DNA of 64,000 bases. Origin: Falsochrobactrum ovis. GTDB lineage: Bacteria > Pseudomonadota > Alphaproteobacteria > Rhizobiales > Rhizobiaceae. Positions 55,967 to 64,000 of this stretch are shown here, one piece after another. A program made the position numbers and the translations under genes. Below the pieces are notes generated by a model, which searched no databases, was not told where the DNA came from, and saw only the letters and a list, made by a program, of their open reading frames with translations. Each line of letters begins with the position of its first letter. Positions within the stretch are counted from its first letter, which is position 1. The stretch covers positions 248,001 to 312,000 of the forward strand of contig NZ_QLMK01000001.1 in assembly GCF_003259955.1 (NCBI RefSeq). Direction: 5' to 3'.

Positions 55967-58900
55967 CTAGATTTCTTGCTCTGCTCGCTTTTCTTCTTTT
56001 CGCATTGCCCGCTGTTGCACAGGAACAGGCGGAAGAGGAAAAATCATATTTCCTGTCCTTCGTCGAAAATCAGCTTTCCGCTCCAAATCGCCGGATTTCT
56101 ATTTCCGGCATAAGTGGTTTGCTTTCATCTGAAGCATCGGTGGCCTCGATTACGGTGGCGGATCGTGACGGTGTTTGGCTCCGGATAGAAAATGCACAAC
56201 TCAACTGGAGCCGCTTGGCGCTGCTCAGGGGCAATCTCAGCATTCAGTCGCTTGTTGCGGAACGAATTGATTTTATCCGCACGCCCTTGCCGGATACCAA
56301 TGTACCAACACCGGAAGCCTCCACATTCAGCCTGCCCGAACTTCCGCTATCCATCAATATTGATCGCCTGGAAATCGCAAAGCTTCATTTTGGCGAAGAT
56401 GTTTTCGGATTGGAATCGGATATCTCGCTTGATGGCAATCTTTCTCTGGCTGGCGGTTCTCTGAATTCAGATTTTGATATCAAACGGCTAGACGGTCCGG
56501 GAGGAAGTTTTACACTCAAGGCTGCCTATGCCAATGCAGACCAGAAGCTTGATCTGAATTTGCAAGTTTCTGAACCAGCCGATGGTATCGTCGCAAATTT
56601 GCTTAAAATTGACGGACGACCACCGGTTGAGCTTGAGCTTACGGGCGAGGGAACACTGGATAATCTGGTGGTTAATCTCGCGCTGGACACCAATAGAACA
56701 AGAACACTATCCGGAAAATTCACGCTCACCCGTCAGGGCGACGGACGCATTTTTGTTGCCGGATTTAATGGCCCGATCGCAGTCTTGGTGCCTGCACAAT
56801 TCCGTGATTTTTTCGGTGCAGAAACCACACTTTCAGCCAAAGGCTTGCTGCGCGATGCGGGCGGATTCCGCCTCGACGATCTGGCTTTAAAAAGTGCTGC
56901 GCTTGATCTTAAAGCAGAAGCTGAATCCGATAATGTCGGATTTCTAAATCGCCTGCGGGTTGATGCCAGCATAAGAGATGAAGAAAAGGGGCATGTTCTT
57001 CTGCCGCTCAAAGGCGGGGAAACATTTGTTGATAATGCGCGGTTGCAGATTTCATATGGAGATCGACCGACTGATGACTGGATCGGTAAACTGGAGATTG
57101 CCAATTTTACCAATGCCACAATTTCCGCGTCATCCATTGCGCTGGACATGGGCGGTATTGCTCAAAATCTCAACAATCCAACCAACCGCCATATAACATT
57201 CAACGTTAATGGCGGCGCGCAGGGAATTTCATCGCAGGATGCAAAACTGGCGGAAGCTCTTGGCGATGCCATTACGCTGGAAATTGCCGGCGGATGGCGT
57301 AGCGGAATGCCGGTGGAGCTCGCAACCGCAAATATAGAGGGAAATGGCCTCGGTCTTGCCCTACAGGGAAACATCGTCGACGCCGCCTTTAATGGTGACA
57401 TTATTGCCAATGTTGCAAGCCTTGCGCCCTTTGGTGCTTTGGCAGATCGGAAGCTTGCGGGCAGCATTAACATTAAGGCAGCCGGGACCGTTTATCCGAT
57501 TAGTGGAGCCTTCCAGCTCGATTTAAACGGAAACGCCCAGAATTTGCACACCGGAACTCAAGCGCTGGATAATCTTCTGCAAGGCGATGTTCAGTTGAGC
57601 GGTGCGCTTGGACGCAGCGTCGAAGGATTTTCAGCACGTAATTTTCGTATTGGCAATGAGCGCAGCGAAATAACCGCGAATGGGTCTGTTGCATCGGATA
57701 AAGCCGATTTTGATTTTGGCGTTGCGCTCTCCGATCTGGCAATGCTTTCAGACCGGACTTCTGGTCGGTTGACGGTGAAGGGAAGTGCGCGCGGAACGGA
57801 CAAGCTGATCGCTTTGGCATTGCGCGCGGACGTACCGCAAGGAGAACTCGCAGACCGCAAGTTGAACGATGCAGCGCTCGATTTCAATGCCTTGCTGGAT
57901 GGCAATGTGGCAACAGGCACCACCTTGACCGGCAACTTATCGGGCAGCGCATTTCTCAATGGCCAGAGAGTGGATCTGGGCACGCTCATCAATATTGCGG
58001 ATGATGAAACGCGGTTTTCAGATTTAAGCTTTAATGCTGGAGGCACAAATTTATCTGGCGATGTTACCCATACTGCGAAAGGCTTGCTGTCAGGAAATCT
58101 GAAATTAGATGCGGCCGATATATCAACCGCCGCAGCCTTATTCCTCACAGAAGCCACCGGCGCTGCCACGGCAAATATTCACCTTACAGCCAATGGTGAA
58201 AAGCAAAATCTTGATGTCACGGCCAACGCGAAAAACATAAAAATCAATCAGAACCATATTACTTCTGCTGATATCGCACTCAAAATCAGTGACCTTTTTG
58301 GAGTTCCGGTGATTGATGGCGATGCTGCCGCAAGTAATATTCTCATTGATACATTTGGTTTGGACAGTTTTGACCTAACAGCCAATGCCACGGGCGCAAA
58401 AACCGATTTTAAAGCCAGTACAAAACTCAAAATCGGCACATTGGCGACGGCTAGCGGGTCCTTGGCACCAAATGATGATGGTTTTGAACTCTTGCTGCAA
58501 TCTGCCGATGTCAGCCAAGGAAACTTGAAAGCCAATCTTGCATCCCCTGCCAAAATCGCCATGAAAGGCGGTCAGATTTCTGTCGACGATCTGGTGATCA
58601 ATACCGGGCAAAATGGTATGAATGGCCAAGTGAAGCTGGATGGAACAGTGGATGACCGGCTCGACCTCACAGTAGCGATCGCCAATCTTCCGCTCGCATT
58701 GGGCAATACATTTCAACCTGATCTTGGCTTGGGCGGAATAATAAATGGCAATGCAAGGATAACCGGCACGCGTGAACAGCCTGATATTGTCTTTGATGCC
58801 ACAGCCCGGGATGTCACCGCGGCCCTATTGCGCGATCAGGGCATTGCAGCGCTCAATGCAGAGGCTAAAGGTCACTCCCAGAACAACCAGCTGAATGTGA

Positions 58901-60597
58901 ACACGCATATCACCGGCGGTGGCGGCATTGATCTGCGCGCCAATGGTATAGTGCCGCTAGATAAGGGCGAATTGGCAATTGATATTAATCTTGCCAATCT
59001 TCCGCTTACGGCTCTCAATGGTGTCGTAAAAGATCAAGACCTTTCCGGCAATGTTTCCGGTACGGCACGCGTGACCGGCCCGCTCACCAATCCCGCAGCC
59101 AGTTTTAATCTGCGCGGAACCAGCCTCGCTGCAAAGCCTTTGCGCGAAAACGGACTTGCCCCGCTCACATTAGAAGCTTCCGGCCGTTATGCTGCAAACG
59201 CAATTGAGATGAGCGCCCTTAATATTGATGGCCCACAGGGTCTCAATGTGACGGCAAATGGCAAGGTTCCTTTGTCCGGCCAGGGGCTTGGCGTGAATGT
59301 CACCGGAAATGTGCCGCTGGTGCTCGCTAATCGTTTTCTTGCTGATCGCGGAAGTCAGGCTTCCGGTACTATGTCGCTGACTGCCAGTGTGAGCGGTAGC
59401 TTTGATCGGCCTCAGCTACGCGGTATGTTCTCGACAGCGGGCGCGCAATTCATCGATCCGGAAACCAATGTTCGTGTCAATGATATCAATATCATGGGCA
59501 GTATGGAGGGTGAAACGATCACGCTGCGCCAGGTCAGCGGAAATTTTGCCGGTGGCGGAACAATATCTGCTAATGGCACTATTTCAACCAATGCTGCGGC
59601 CAATTTCCCTGCCGATATCACAGTCAAACTGGACCGTGCACGCTATGCCGATGGCAAGCTTGTAGTTGCGACGGTCGGCGGGTCGATTTCGATTAAGGGT
59701 CCTTTGATGCGTGATCCGCTGATTTCGGGCCGCATTAATGTTGAACGGGCGGAAATATCTGTTCCGGAAAATCTTGGCGGTGGCGCGACATACGTGCCCG
59801 TCGAACATATCAACACGCCCGCAGCCGTTGAAGCTACTTTGGAGCGGGCAAAGGTTGAGGAACGCCGCAGCAAAGTGCCAACACCTACTGCGCGTCCGAG
59901 CATGCCTCGCCTTGATGTGGTGGTGAGTGCGCCAAATCAGGTCTTTGTGCGAGGTCGAGGTTTGGATGCAGAGCTTGGCGGACGCGTGCGCCTGACAGGC
60001 CCCCTCACCAATATTCATCCCGTTGGCGCATTTGACTTGATCCGTGGACGCATTGGTATTCTCGGCCAACGTATCACCTTCGACGAGGGTAACGTGACGC
60101 TGGTTGGCGATCTCAATCCACAGCTCAACTTCGTTGCAAGAACGGAAGGGAGCGACATCACCGCCATCGTAACGGTGACCGGAACTGTCGATAATTTGAA
60201 CATTGTTTTCTCTTCGACGCCCGAATTGCCGCAAGATGAAGTGCTGGCACATCTCATCTTCAAACGCTCAATCGGAGAACTTTCACCGTTCCAGATTGCC
60301 CAATTAGCCGCCGCAGCCGCAGAGCTTGCGGGCGGTTCCAATAATTCACTAATGGGTTCAATCCGCCAAGGTGTCGGTCTTGATGATATTGATGTGGTGA
60401 CCAATAGTGAGGGCGAGACCGCTGTACGGGCTGGCCGATATATAAAGGACAATATCTATCTGGGCGTTGAAGCAGGTTCAGGCGGCACAACCAAGGGGAC
60501 TGTCAATCTCGATATTTCGCGCAACTTGAAAGCCAAGGGAGCGCTAGGTTCTGATGGTGATTCCAGTGTCGGTATTTTCTTTGAAAGAGATTATTGA
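55963..60597 (+). CDS. tamB: Translocation and assembly module protein TamB (AsmA-like)
   Basis: A 1544-residue protein starting at TTG 55963 in a TTGA overlap with the tamA stop. The N-terminus MTRFLALLAFLLFALPAVAQ is a signal peptide or membrane anchor. Most of the length is repetitive beta-strand sequence, the hydrophobic-groove taco fold of the AsmA/TamB group. The conserved C-terminal DUF490 domain is clear (GAFDLIRGRIGILGQRITFDEG, ELPQDEVLAHLIFKRSIGELSPFQIAQLA, and ends GIFFERDY). TamB bridges inner and outer membrane, contacts TamA and is proposed to move phospholipids. The length is at the high end for the family, usual in rhizobia. Confidence 0.93.
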   Translation: MTRFLALLAFLLFALPAVAQEQAEEEKSYFLSFVENQLSAPNRRISISGISGLLSSEASVASITVADRDGVWLRIENAQLNWSRLALLRGNLSIQSLVAERIDFIRTPLPDTNVPTPEASTFSLPELPLSINIDRLEIAKLHFGEDVFGLESDISLDGNLSLAGGSLNSDFDIKRLDGPGGSFTLKAAYANADQKLDLNLQVSEPADGIVANLLKIDGRPPVELELTGEGTLDNLVVNLALDTNRTRTLSGKFTLTRQGDGRIFVAGFNGPIAVLVPAQFRDFFGAETTLSAKGLLRDAGGFRLDDLALKSAALDLKAEAESDNVGFLNRLRVDASIRDEEKGHVLLPLKGGETFVDNARLQISYGDRPTDDWIGKLEIANFTNATISASSIALDMGGIAQNLNNPTNRHITFNVNGGAQGISSQDAKLAEALGDAITLEIAGGWRSGMPVELATANIEGNGLGLALQGNIVDAAFNGDIIANVASLAPFGALADRKLAGSINIKAAGTVYPISGAFQLDLNGNAQNLHTGTQALDNLLQGDVQLSGALGRSVEGFSARNFRIGNERSEITANGSVASDKADFDFGVALSDLAMLSDRTSGRLTVKGSARGTDKLIALALRADVPQGELADRKLNDAALDFNALLDGNVATGTTLTGNLSGSAFLNGQRVDLGTLINIADDETRFSDLSFNAGGTNLSGDVTHTAKGLLSGNLKLDAADISTAAALFLTEATGAATANIHLTANGEKQNLDVTANAKNIKINQNHITSADIALKISDLFGVPVIDGDAAASNILIDTFGLDSFDLTANATGAKTDFKASTKLKIGTLATASGSLAPNDDGFELLLQSADVSQGNLKANLASPAKIAMKGGQISVDDLVINTGQNGMNGQVKLDGTVDDRLDLTVAIANLPLALGNTFQPDLGLGGIINGNARITGTREQPDIVFDATARDVTAALLRDQGIAALNAEAKGHSQNNQLNVNTHITGGGGIDLRANGIVPLDKGELAIDINLANLPLTALNGVVKDQDLSGNVSGTARVTGPLTNPAASFNLRGTSLAAKPLRENGLAPLTLEASGRYAANAIEMSALNIDGPQGLNVTANGKVPLSGQGLGVNVTGNVPLVLANRFLADRGSQASGTMSLTASVSGSFDRPQLRGMFSTAGAQFIDPETNVRVNDINIMGSMEGETITLRQVSGNFAGGGTISANGTISTNAAANFPADITVKLDRARYADGKLVVATVGGSISIKGPLMRDPLISGRINVERAEISVPENLGGGATYVPVEHINTPAAVEATLERAKVEERRSKVPTPTARPSMPRLDVVVSAPNQVFVRGRGLDAELGGRVRLTGPLTNIHPVGAFDLIRGRIGILGQRITFDEGNVTLVGDLNPQLNFVARTEGSDITAIVTVTGTVDNLNIVFSSTPELPQDEVLAHLIFKRSIGELSPFQIAQLAAAAAELAGGSNNSLMGSIRQGVGLDDIDVVTNSEGETAVRAGRYIKDNIYLGVEAGSGGTTKGTVNLDISRNLKAKGALGSDGDSSVGIFFERDY

Positions 60598-60754
60598 TCT
60601 ATCCGGCTGCATCCGGCCCTAATCTCGAACTTCTAAAGCACAGATGGCAGGGCTTTTCTCGCTTTTCTACTGGCGGATTAATGCTTCCTAAACCATAGAA
60701 GGTCAATTCTTGGGACAAGTATAATATATTGCTTGTTCAGGATTGGGCACATCG

Positions 60755-61480
60755 ATGTCTGGATTGCGTAAACAGTTAAGCCGCCGTCATTTTTTGCTTG
60801 GGTCTAGCGCCGTTTTGCTCGGCGGCACTGCAGGGTGTTCGCAAACGTTAGACATGTCATCTTTTCAGACAAATGTTGACCCCATGTCCACCGGGGCAAT
60901 TACTCCGATGCGTCCTGCCATCAGTGTGGACAAATCTATGGGCACGCCAGAACTCATCTATGCATCTGTGCATGAGGGTCCATATACATTACCGGCTATT
61001 CCTTACGCTAAAGTGCCCAAAGAATATCGCCGCCAAATCGTAAAAGATCCAACCGGTCTGCCTCCAGGTACGATCTATGTCAGCACCAAAGATCATTTCC
61101 TTTATTATGTTTTGCCGGATGGTGAAGCGATCAGATATGGGGTGGGAATTGGTAAAGCCGGTTTTGAATGGTCAGGACGGGCGAATGTGCAATATAAACG
61201 CCAATGGCCACGCTGGACGCCACCGCCAGAAATGATCCAGCGCCAACCTGAATTGGAAAAATATCGAAACGGACAAGAGCCAGGTCCTAATAATCCGTTG
61301 GGAGCGCGTGCGCTCTATATCTACCAAAATGGTCAGGACACGGGCTACCGAATTCATGGTTCGCCTGAATGGTGGTCTATCGGAAAATCTATGTCATCGG
61401 GCTGTATACGCCTGATGAATCAAGACATTATCGATCTTTATGAGCGCGTAAAAGGGCAAGCACCGATCATAGTCGCGTGA
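60755..61480 (+). CDS. L,D-transpeptidase (YkuD) with Tat motif and lipobox
   Basis: ATG 60755 gives 241 residues; TTG 60743 would add four. The N-terminus has a twin-arginine motif (SRRHFLLG, Arg10-Arg11) and then a lipobox ending in Cys28 (GGTAGC), so it is predicted to be a Tat-exported lipoprotein. The YkuD domain has the catalytic His201 (YRIHG) and Cys217 in SMSSGCIRLMNQD. Such enzymes make 3-3 peptidoglycan cross-links or attach outer-membrane proteins to the wall, the latter well known in Brucellaceae. Which of these this one does is unknown. It stands alone after tamB. Confidence 0.92.
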   Translation: MSGLRKQLSRRHFLLGSSAVLLGGTAGCSQTLDMSSFQTNVDPMSTGAITPMRPAISVDKSMGTPELIYASVHEGPYTLPAIPYAKVPKEYRRQIVKDPTGLPPGTIYVSTKDHFLYYVLPDGEAIRYGVGIGKAGFEWSGRANVQYKRQWPRWTPPPEMIQRQPELEKYRNGQEPGPNNPLGARALYIYQNGQDTGYRIHGSPEWWSIGKSMSSGCIRLMNQDIIDLYERVKGQAPIIVA

Positions 61481-61504
61481 GTTTTGTTCTCACTGCCAAG
61501 TTTA

Positions 61505-61705
61505 TCAGAAATGCTTGTCCAGTCTCGCCAGTTTCATATGACCATCGCCACGGTGCTTGAACGTGCGTGTTACAGTTGTTTGACTGTTTAACTCACGTTT
61601 CACATAAGAGGTGAGTTGAGGTGCGATAGGCGGAACAGTAAATGCTGCTATGGTAAGCGTGATTGCAGCGATAACGCCCAGGCACCGTTCGGTTCTGGCT
61701 TGCAT
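61505..61705 (-). CDS. Small exported protein, function unknown
   Basis: A 66-residue ORF with GAGGAG five bases before its ATG. MQARTERCLGVIAAITLTIAAFTVPPIAP looks like a signal peptide or single membrane anchor, followed by a short basic region (TFKHRGDGHMKLARLDKHF). No family is recognised. Convergent with the L,D-transpeptidase gene. Confidence 0.6.
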   Translation of the reverse strand: MQARTERCLGVIAAITLTIAAFTVPPIAPQLTSYVKRELNSQTTVTRTFKHRGDGHMKLARLDKHF

Positions 61706-61765
61706 GTTTTCTCCTCACACTGCGTAATCGCAGCAAGTTTAAAGCCGGTCTGTAGCGACATTTGC

Positions 61766-62272
61766 CTAGTGAAAAGTCGAGCGATTGGTTTCAGTCAAAG
61801 CGCTGTCGATTGCTTGGACAGGTATAGGCAGTAAAGTCTGGCCGAATTCTGCCAGCATCTCGGCAAATCCGCGTGCGGCATCGGTCACATCGTCACACCG
61901 TCTCGGGCAAGCAATCGCATTGATACAAAATTCCAGAAGCCTCTGATCATCATTTTGTAGAGCAGAAATAAGCCCCAATATCAGACATTCCTCACGGCAT
62001 ATATGATGTGAATCGAAAGGAAAGCTGCGTAATGGGCAGAGAGCGCATTGCCTCAAAACCCGGATAAAATGCGACAATTCTCCGACTGCCTGTTTGGCAG
62101 GCCACCAGCCCAGCGCCCCATTGTAAAGTCCCCAGGCCATCTCCCAAGGAACAATTGAGCCGGTTTCAAATCCGGCTGTCCAGCGCCGATAGCCTTCCAG
62201 GACAAGCTTTTCAGGCAGCCGCTCGAAATAATCGGCACTATTTGCGCCCGTGAGATGTGATACCCGCATCAT
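61766..62272 (-). CDS. Cys/His-rich protein of unknown function
   Basis: About 168 residues from ATG 62272, or 167 from the adjacent ATG 62269. The N-terminal half is rich in Trp/Tyr/Gly (YRRWTAGFETGSIVPWEMAWGL). The middle holds eight Cys: CALC, HHICREEC, then C-x5-C-x3-C in FCINAIACPRRC plus neighbours, a pattern suggesting a metal site or disulfides. There is no signal peptide. Its start overlaps the stop of a 53-codon ORF, and the pair lies downstream of a copper-handling gene on the same strand. I do not recognise a named family. The frame extends to 62287 but the overlap supports the later start. Confidence 0.65.
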   Translation of the reverse strand: MMRVSHLTGANSADYFERLPEKLVLEGYRRWTAGFETGSIVPWEMAWGLYNGALGWWPAKQAVGELSHFIRVLRQCALCPLRSFPFDSHHICREECLILGLISALQNDDQRLLEFCINAIACPRRCDDVTDAARGFAEMLAEFGQTLLPIPVQAIDSALTETNRSTFH

Positions 62273-62430
62273 GATCGCCACCGCCAATTATAGGATGTGA
62301 GGCACTTCACATCGCGGTAGCGAGACAAGCTTAATTGCAAGCGTGGCGCTACATATCCGGTAGGCAAAAGGCTAAGCTGCCAAGGTAAGCCATCAATATT
62401 TGCAATCCGGTTCTCATCAACTTTGACCAT
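62269..62430 (-). CDS. Small ORF of 53 codons translationally coupled to the Cys-rich protein
   Basis: A short frame with a strong ribosome site: TTGGAGG, five bases, then ATG 62430. It encodes MVKVDENRIANIDGLPWQLS and continues to ...YNWRWRS, ending at TGA 62269-62271, which overlaps the start codon of the Cys-rich gene (ATGATG region). The peptide ends in an aromatic/basic cluster (SYNWRWRS) and has one Cys. No family is recognised. It could be a genuine small protein or a leader peptide that couples translation to the next gene. Confidence 0.5.
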   Translation of the reverse strand: MVKVDENRIANIDGLPWQLSLLPTGYVAPRLQLSLSRYRDVKCLTSYNWRWRS

Positions 62431-62656
62431 AAGATCCTCCAATTGAAAGGGTTCAAGGCCCCGACATTAAAGGTTGCTATTAGCGGAAATATGAAAGCCT
62501 GAAAATTAAGTGGAGTCAATCGCTCAAGTTTAAAAAAATCATCCGCATATAGTCGCTATTGGAATTTGCAGGCTGCTTTGCGGCAACGCGCACGGTTTTA
62601 ATCAATCGAGGATTTGAGTGGCGCTGATATGAAACATCGCCACAAATATTGACCAA

Positions 62657-63661
62657 TCAATGATGCGAGTGCTCATCGTGATTGGAGGCGCTTTTGGAGG
62701 TGACGGAGAATTCCAGTTGGGCTTTACCTGCTTTTTCAAATTCTAACGTCACAGGAACTCGGTCGCCTTCCTTATAAGGATGATCCGGCTCAATAAACAT
62801 CAGATGGTAACCACCGGATTTGAGTTCGACTGTTTCTCCCGCCGGAATTTCCAGACCATCGGAAAGTTTCCGCATTTTCATGATCTGGTTTTCCATAGTC
62901 ATTTCATGGATTTCGACCCGTTTGACAGCTTCTGTGGTGGCGCTCACTAGCCGGTCGGGCTCCTTGCCTTCATTGGTGATCGTCATAAACCCGCCGGCAA
63001 CTTTCGCACCGGGCACCATGGCACGAATCGATGGGTTTTCTATATTGAGCTCTCCGAGTTTAACATTGGTCGCCTGATGGCCATTGTGATTGTGGTCCGT
63101 ATTCTGCTGTGCGTGCTTGCCGTGATCAGCAGCGGATGAAGCATGTACATAAAGCTGAGGAGCGGGATTTTTGAGTTTATGAGGATCTTGTTCGTCCTGC
63201 GCGATCTCGGTCCAACTCACTTCTGCATCGGTTCCACATAGTTGCGTCACTGGAAAGAAAAGCGTGGTATCCTTGTCAAAATCGGCAATCTTTCCCACCA
63301 CGGTAAACTCATCAAAATGATCGCTCGGCAGGTTTCCGTCACTCCAGACAACCTGCGTCACCCCGGAAGTGATGTCTTTGCCGTTAAATTTGAGCGGTTG
63401 TGAATAGTCCCCCTTTTGGGTGGTTATCTTCCAGCCAGCCTTGGCTTGCGGTTGCGCCAAAACGAAACCTTCGGGAATATCCACCCGCACTTCGGTTGTT
63501 GCTTTTCCGCTGCATCCATGCGGAATCCGTAAGGATGCTTTGTAAAAACTTCCCGCTGTGGCCTCTTTTTCAGCAAGGGTTGAATGAGCCTGCGCTATTC
63601 CTGCCCAACTTCCAAGAAGGATCAGCGAGATCGCAATTGCGTTAAAACGAGTATTTTTCAT
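62657..63661 (-). CDS. Copper-handling fusion protein: DUF1775 (YcnI-like) plus PCuAC domain
   Basis: A 334-residue periplasmic protein. The signal peptide ends AQA, leaving His26 as the mature N-terminus (HSTLAEKEATAGSFYK), the copper-binding feature of YcnI/DUF1775. The first domain runs to about residue 170. A His-rich linker (DHGKHAQQNTDHNHNGHQ) leads to a PCuAC domain with the copper motif H-E-M ... M ... H-L-M (VEIHEMTMENQIMKM and GGYHLMFIEP). The C-terminus is again His-rich (NHDEHSHH). PCuAC proteins deliver Cu(I) to cytochrome oxidase CuA or CuB sites. The partial gene upstream belongs to the same group. Confidence 0.92.
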   Translation of the reverse strand: MKNTRFNAIAISLILLGSWAGIAQAHSTLAEKEATAGSFYKASLRIPHGCSGKATTEVRVDIPEGFVLAQPQAKAGWKITTQKGDYSQPLKFNGKDITSGVTQVVWSDGNLPSDHFDEFTVVGKIADFDKDTTLFFPVTQLCGTDAEVSWTEIAQDEQDPHKLKNPAPQLYVHASSAADHGKHAQQNTDHNHNGHQATNVKLGELNIENPSIRAMVPGAKVAGGFMTITNEGKEPDRLVSATTEAVKRVEIHEMTMENQIMKMRKLSDGLEIPAGETVELKSGGYHLMFIEPDHPYKEGDRVPVTLEFEKAGKAQLEFSVTSKSASNHDEHSHH

Positions 63662-63723
63662 CGTATAATCCTGAAAAGTTGAATTTCAAAACGCTGCTGC
63701 AAGCAGCAATTTGTTTCAAAATT

Positions 63724-64000
63724 TCAGGCAAATGGGGGTGCATGAGGCGGCGCTGATGGCGGATAAATATTGCGTCGCAGCACGGGCTGAGCCGGAGTTA
63801 CCGCACTCGCTAATGCACTTTGTAAGGGGAATCCGGAAGACGAATCGGGCTCTGGGCAAAGGAAAGCAGCCGAAATCCGACAAGCTTCACAGCCAGTTTG
63901 ATGTATATGCCCTTTATCGTGATTTTCGCTTGCTTGATGATCTGACAGGCAGAGCACCGGATAGCTGCCATCGGGGAGCATATATTGGGTGGATTGATAC
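63724..64000 (-). CDS. DUF2946-like protein, 5' end beyond the window
   Basis: The minus-strand frame is open at the window edge (YQSTQYMLPDGSYPVLCLS) and ends at 63724. The LPDGSYPVLCLS phrase and later Cys/His residues (HIHQTGCEAC, AAFLCPEP) match DUF2946, a small exported family often found beside copper chaperone genes. The ATG inside the visible part (63981) is probably not the start because upstream codons are coherent. It lies 62 bases before the DUF1775-PCuAC gene on the same strand, so the two are probably one operon. Confidence 0.7.
   Translation of the reverse strand, partial: YQSTQYMLPDGSYPVLCLSDHQASENHDKGHIHQTGCEACRISAAFLCPEPDSSSGFPLQSALASAVTPAQPVLRRNIYPPSAPPHAPPFA

Overview
The window is a gene-dense stretch of an alphaproteobacterial chromosome, most likely from Hyphomicrobiales, family Brucellaceae (Brucella/Ochrobactrum/Pseudochrobactrum-like). 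The evidence is gene order and protein sequence: irr divergent from fabA-fabB-fabI, rpsT-dnaA-dnaN-recF-moeB-like, two yejA genes ahead of yejBEF, a CP4-type class II AroA, a DnaX whose zinc module has lost most of its cysteines, and the small SRP RNA next to dnaX. The genus is inferred, not proven. Almost all of the window is core genome.

Layout. 1-5.1 kb: translation and RNA metabolism (end of rbfA, truB, rpsO, pnp, an RsmC-like methyltransferase). 5.1-8.5 kb: unsaturated fatty-acid synthesis (fabA-fabB-fabI, leftward) divergent from the haem/iron regulator irr. 8.6-14.2 kb: a GNAT acetyltransferase gene broken by one amber codon, an SH3 protein, a 2-hydroxyacid dehydrogenase, a leftward group (M17 aminopeptidase, MarR regulator, NlpC/P60 hydrolase) and an orphan Flp pilin. 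14.3-22.5 kb: mutM, enoyl-CoA hydratase, rpsT, a long non-coding interval rich in GANTC sites with DnaA boxes, then dnaA, dnaN, recF and a MoeB/ThiF protein. 22.5-32.1 kb: a leftward peptide-transport operon (yejA1-yejA2-yejB-yejE-yejF) whose last gene is a ghrA-like reductase, preceded by a membrane cytochrome c. 32.3-39.7 kb: kdsB, pheA, nudC, a HIT protein, SRP RNA, dnaX-ybaB-recR and a lytic transglycosylase. 39.8-44.6 kb: aroA-cmk-rpsA leftward and a TIGR02300 protein.

44.8-48.8 kb is the most accessory-looking part. A tRNA-Ala(GGC) is followed by an A+T-rich orphan gene, an unassigned 470-bp segment, a branched-chain amino-acid binding protein, a 66-codon orphan and a possible small RNA. 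48.8-52.9 kb holds the cyoABCD ubiquinol oxidase genes without cyoE. 53.1-61.5 kb is envelope biology: an SH3 secreted protein, TamA, TamB and an L,D-transpeptidase. 61.5-64 kb holds two small or unknown loci, including an overlapping pair made of a 53-codon ORF and a Cys/His-rich protein, beside a copper-handling pair (a DUF1775-PCuAC fusion and a DUF2946 protein cut by the window edge).

No CRISPR array, complete insertion sequence, integrase or prophage was recognised. The observations most worth checking are the GANTC cluster upstream of dnaA, the amber-interrupted acetyltransferase, the coupled small-ORF/Cys-rich pair near the copper genes, the unassigned segment after tRNA-Ala, and Gly100 in an AroA of CP4 type.
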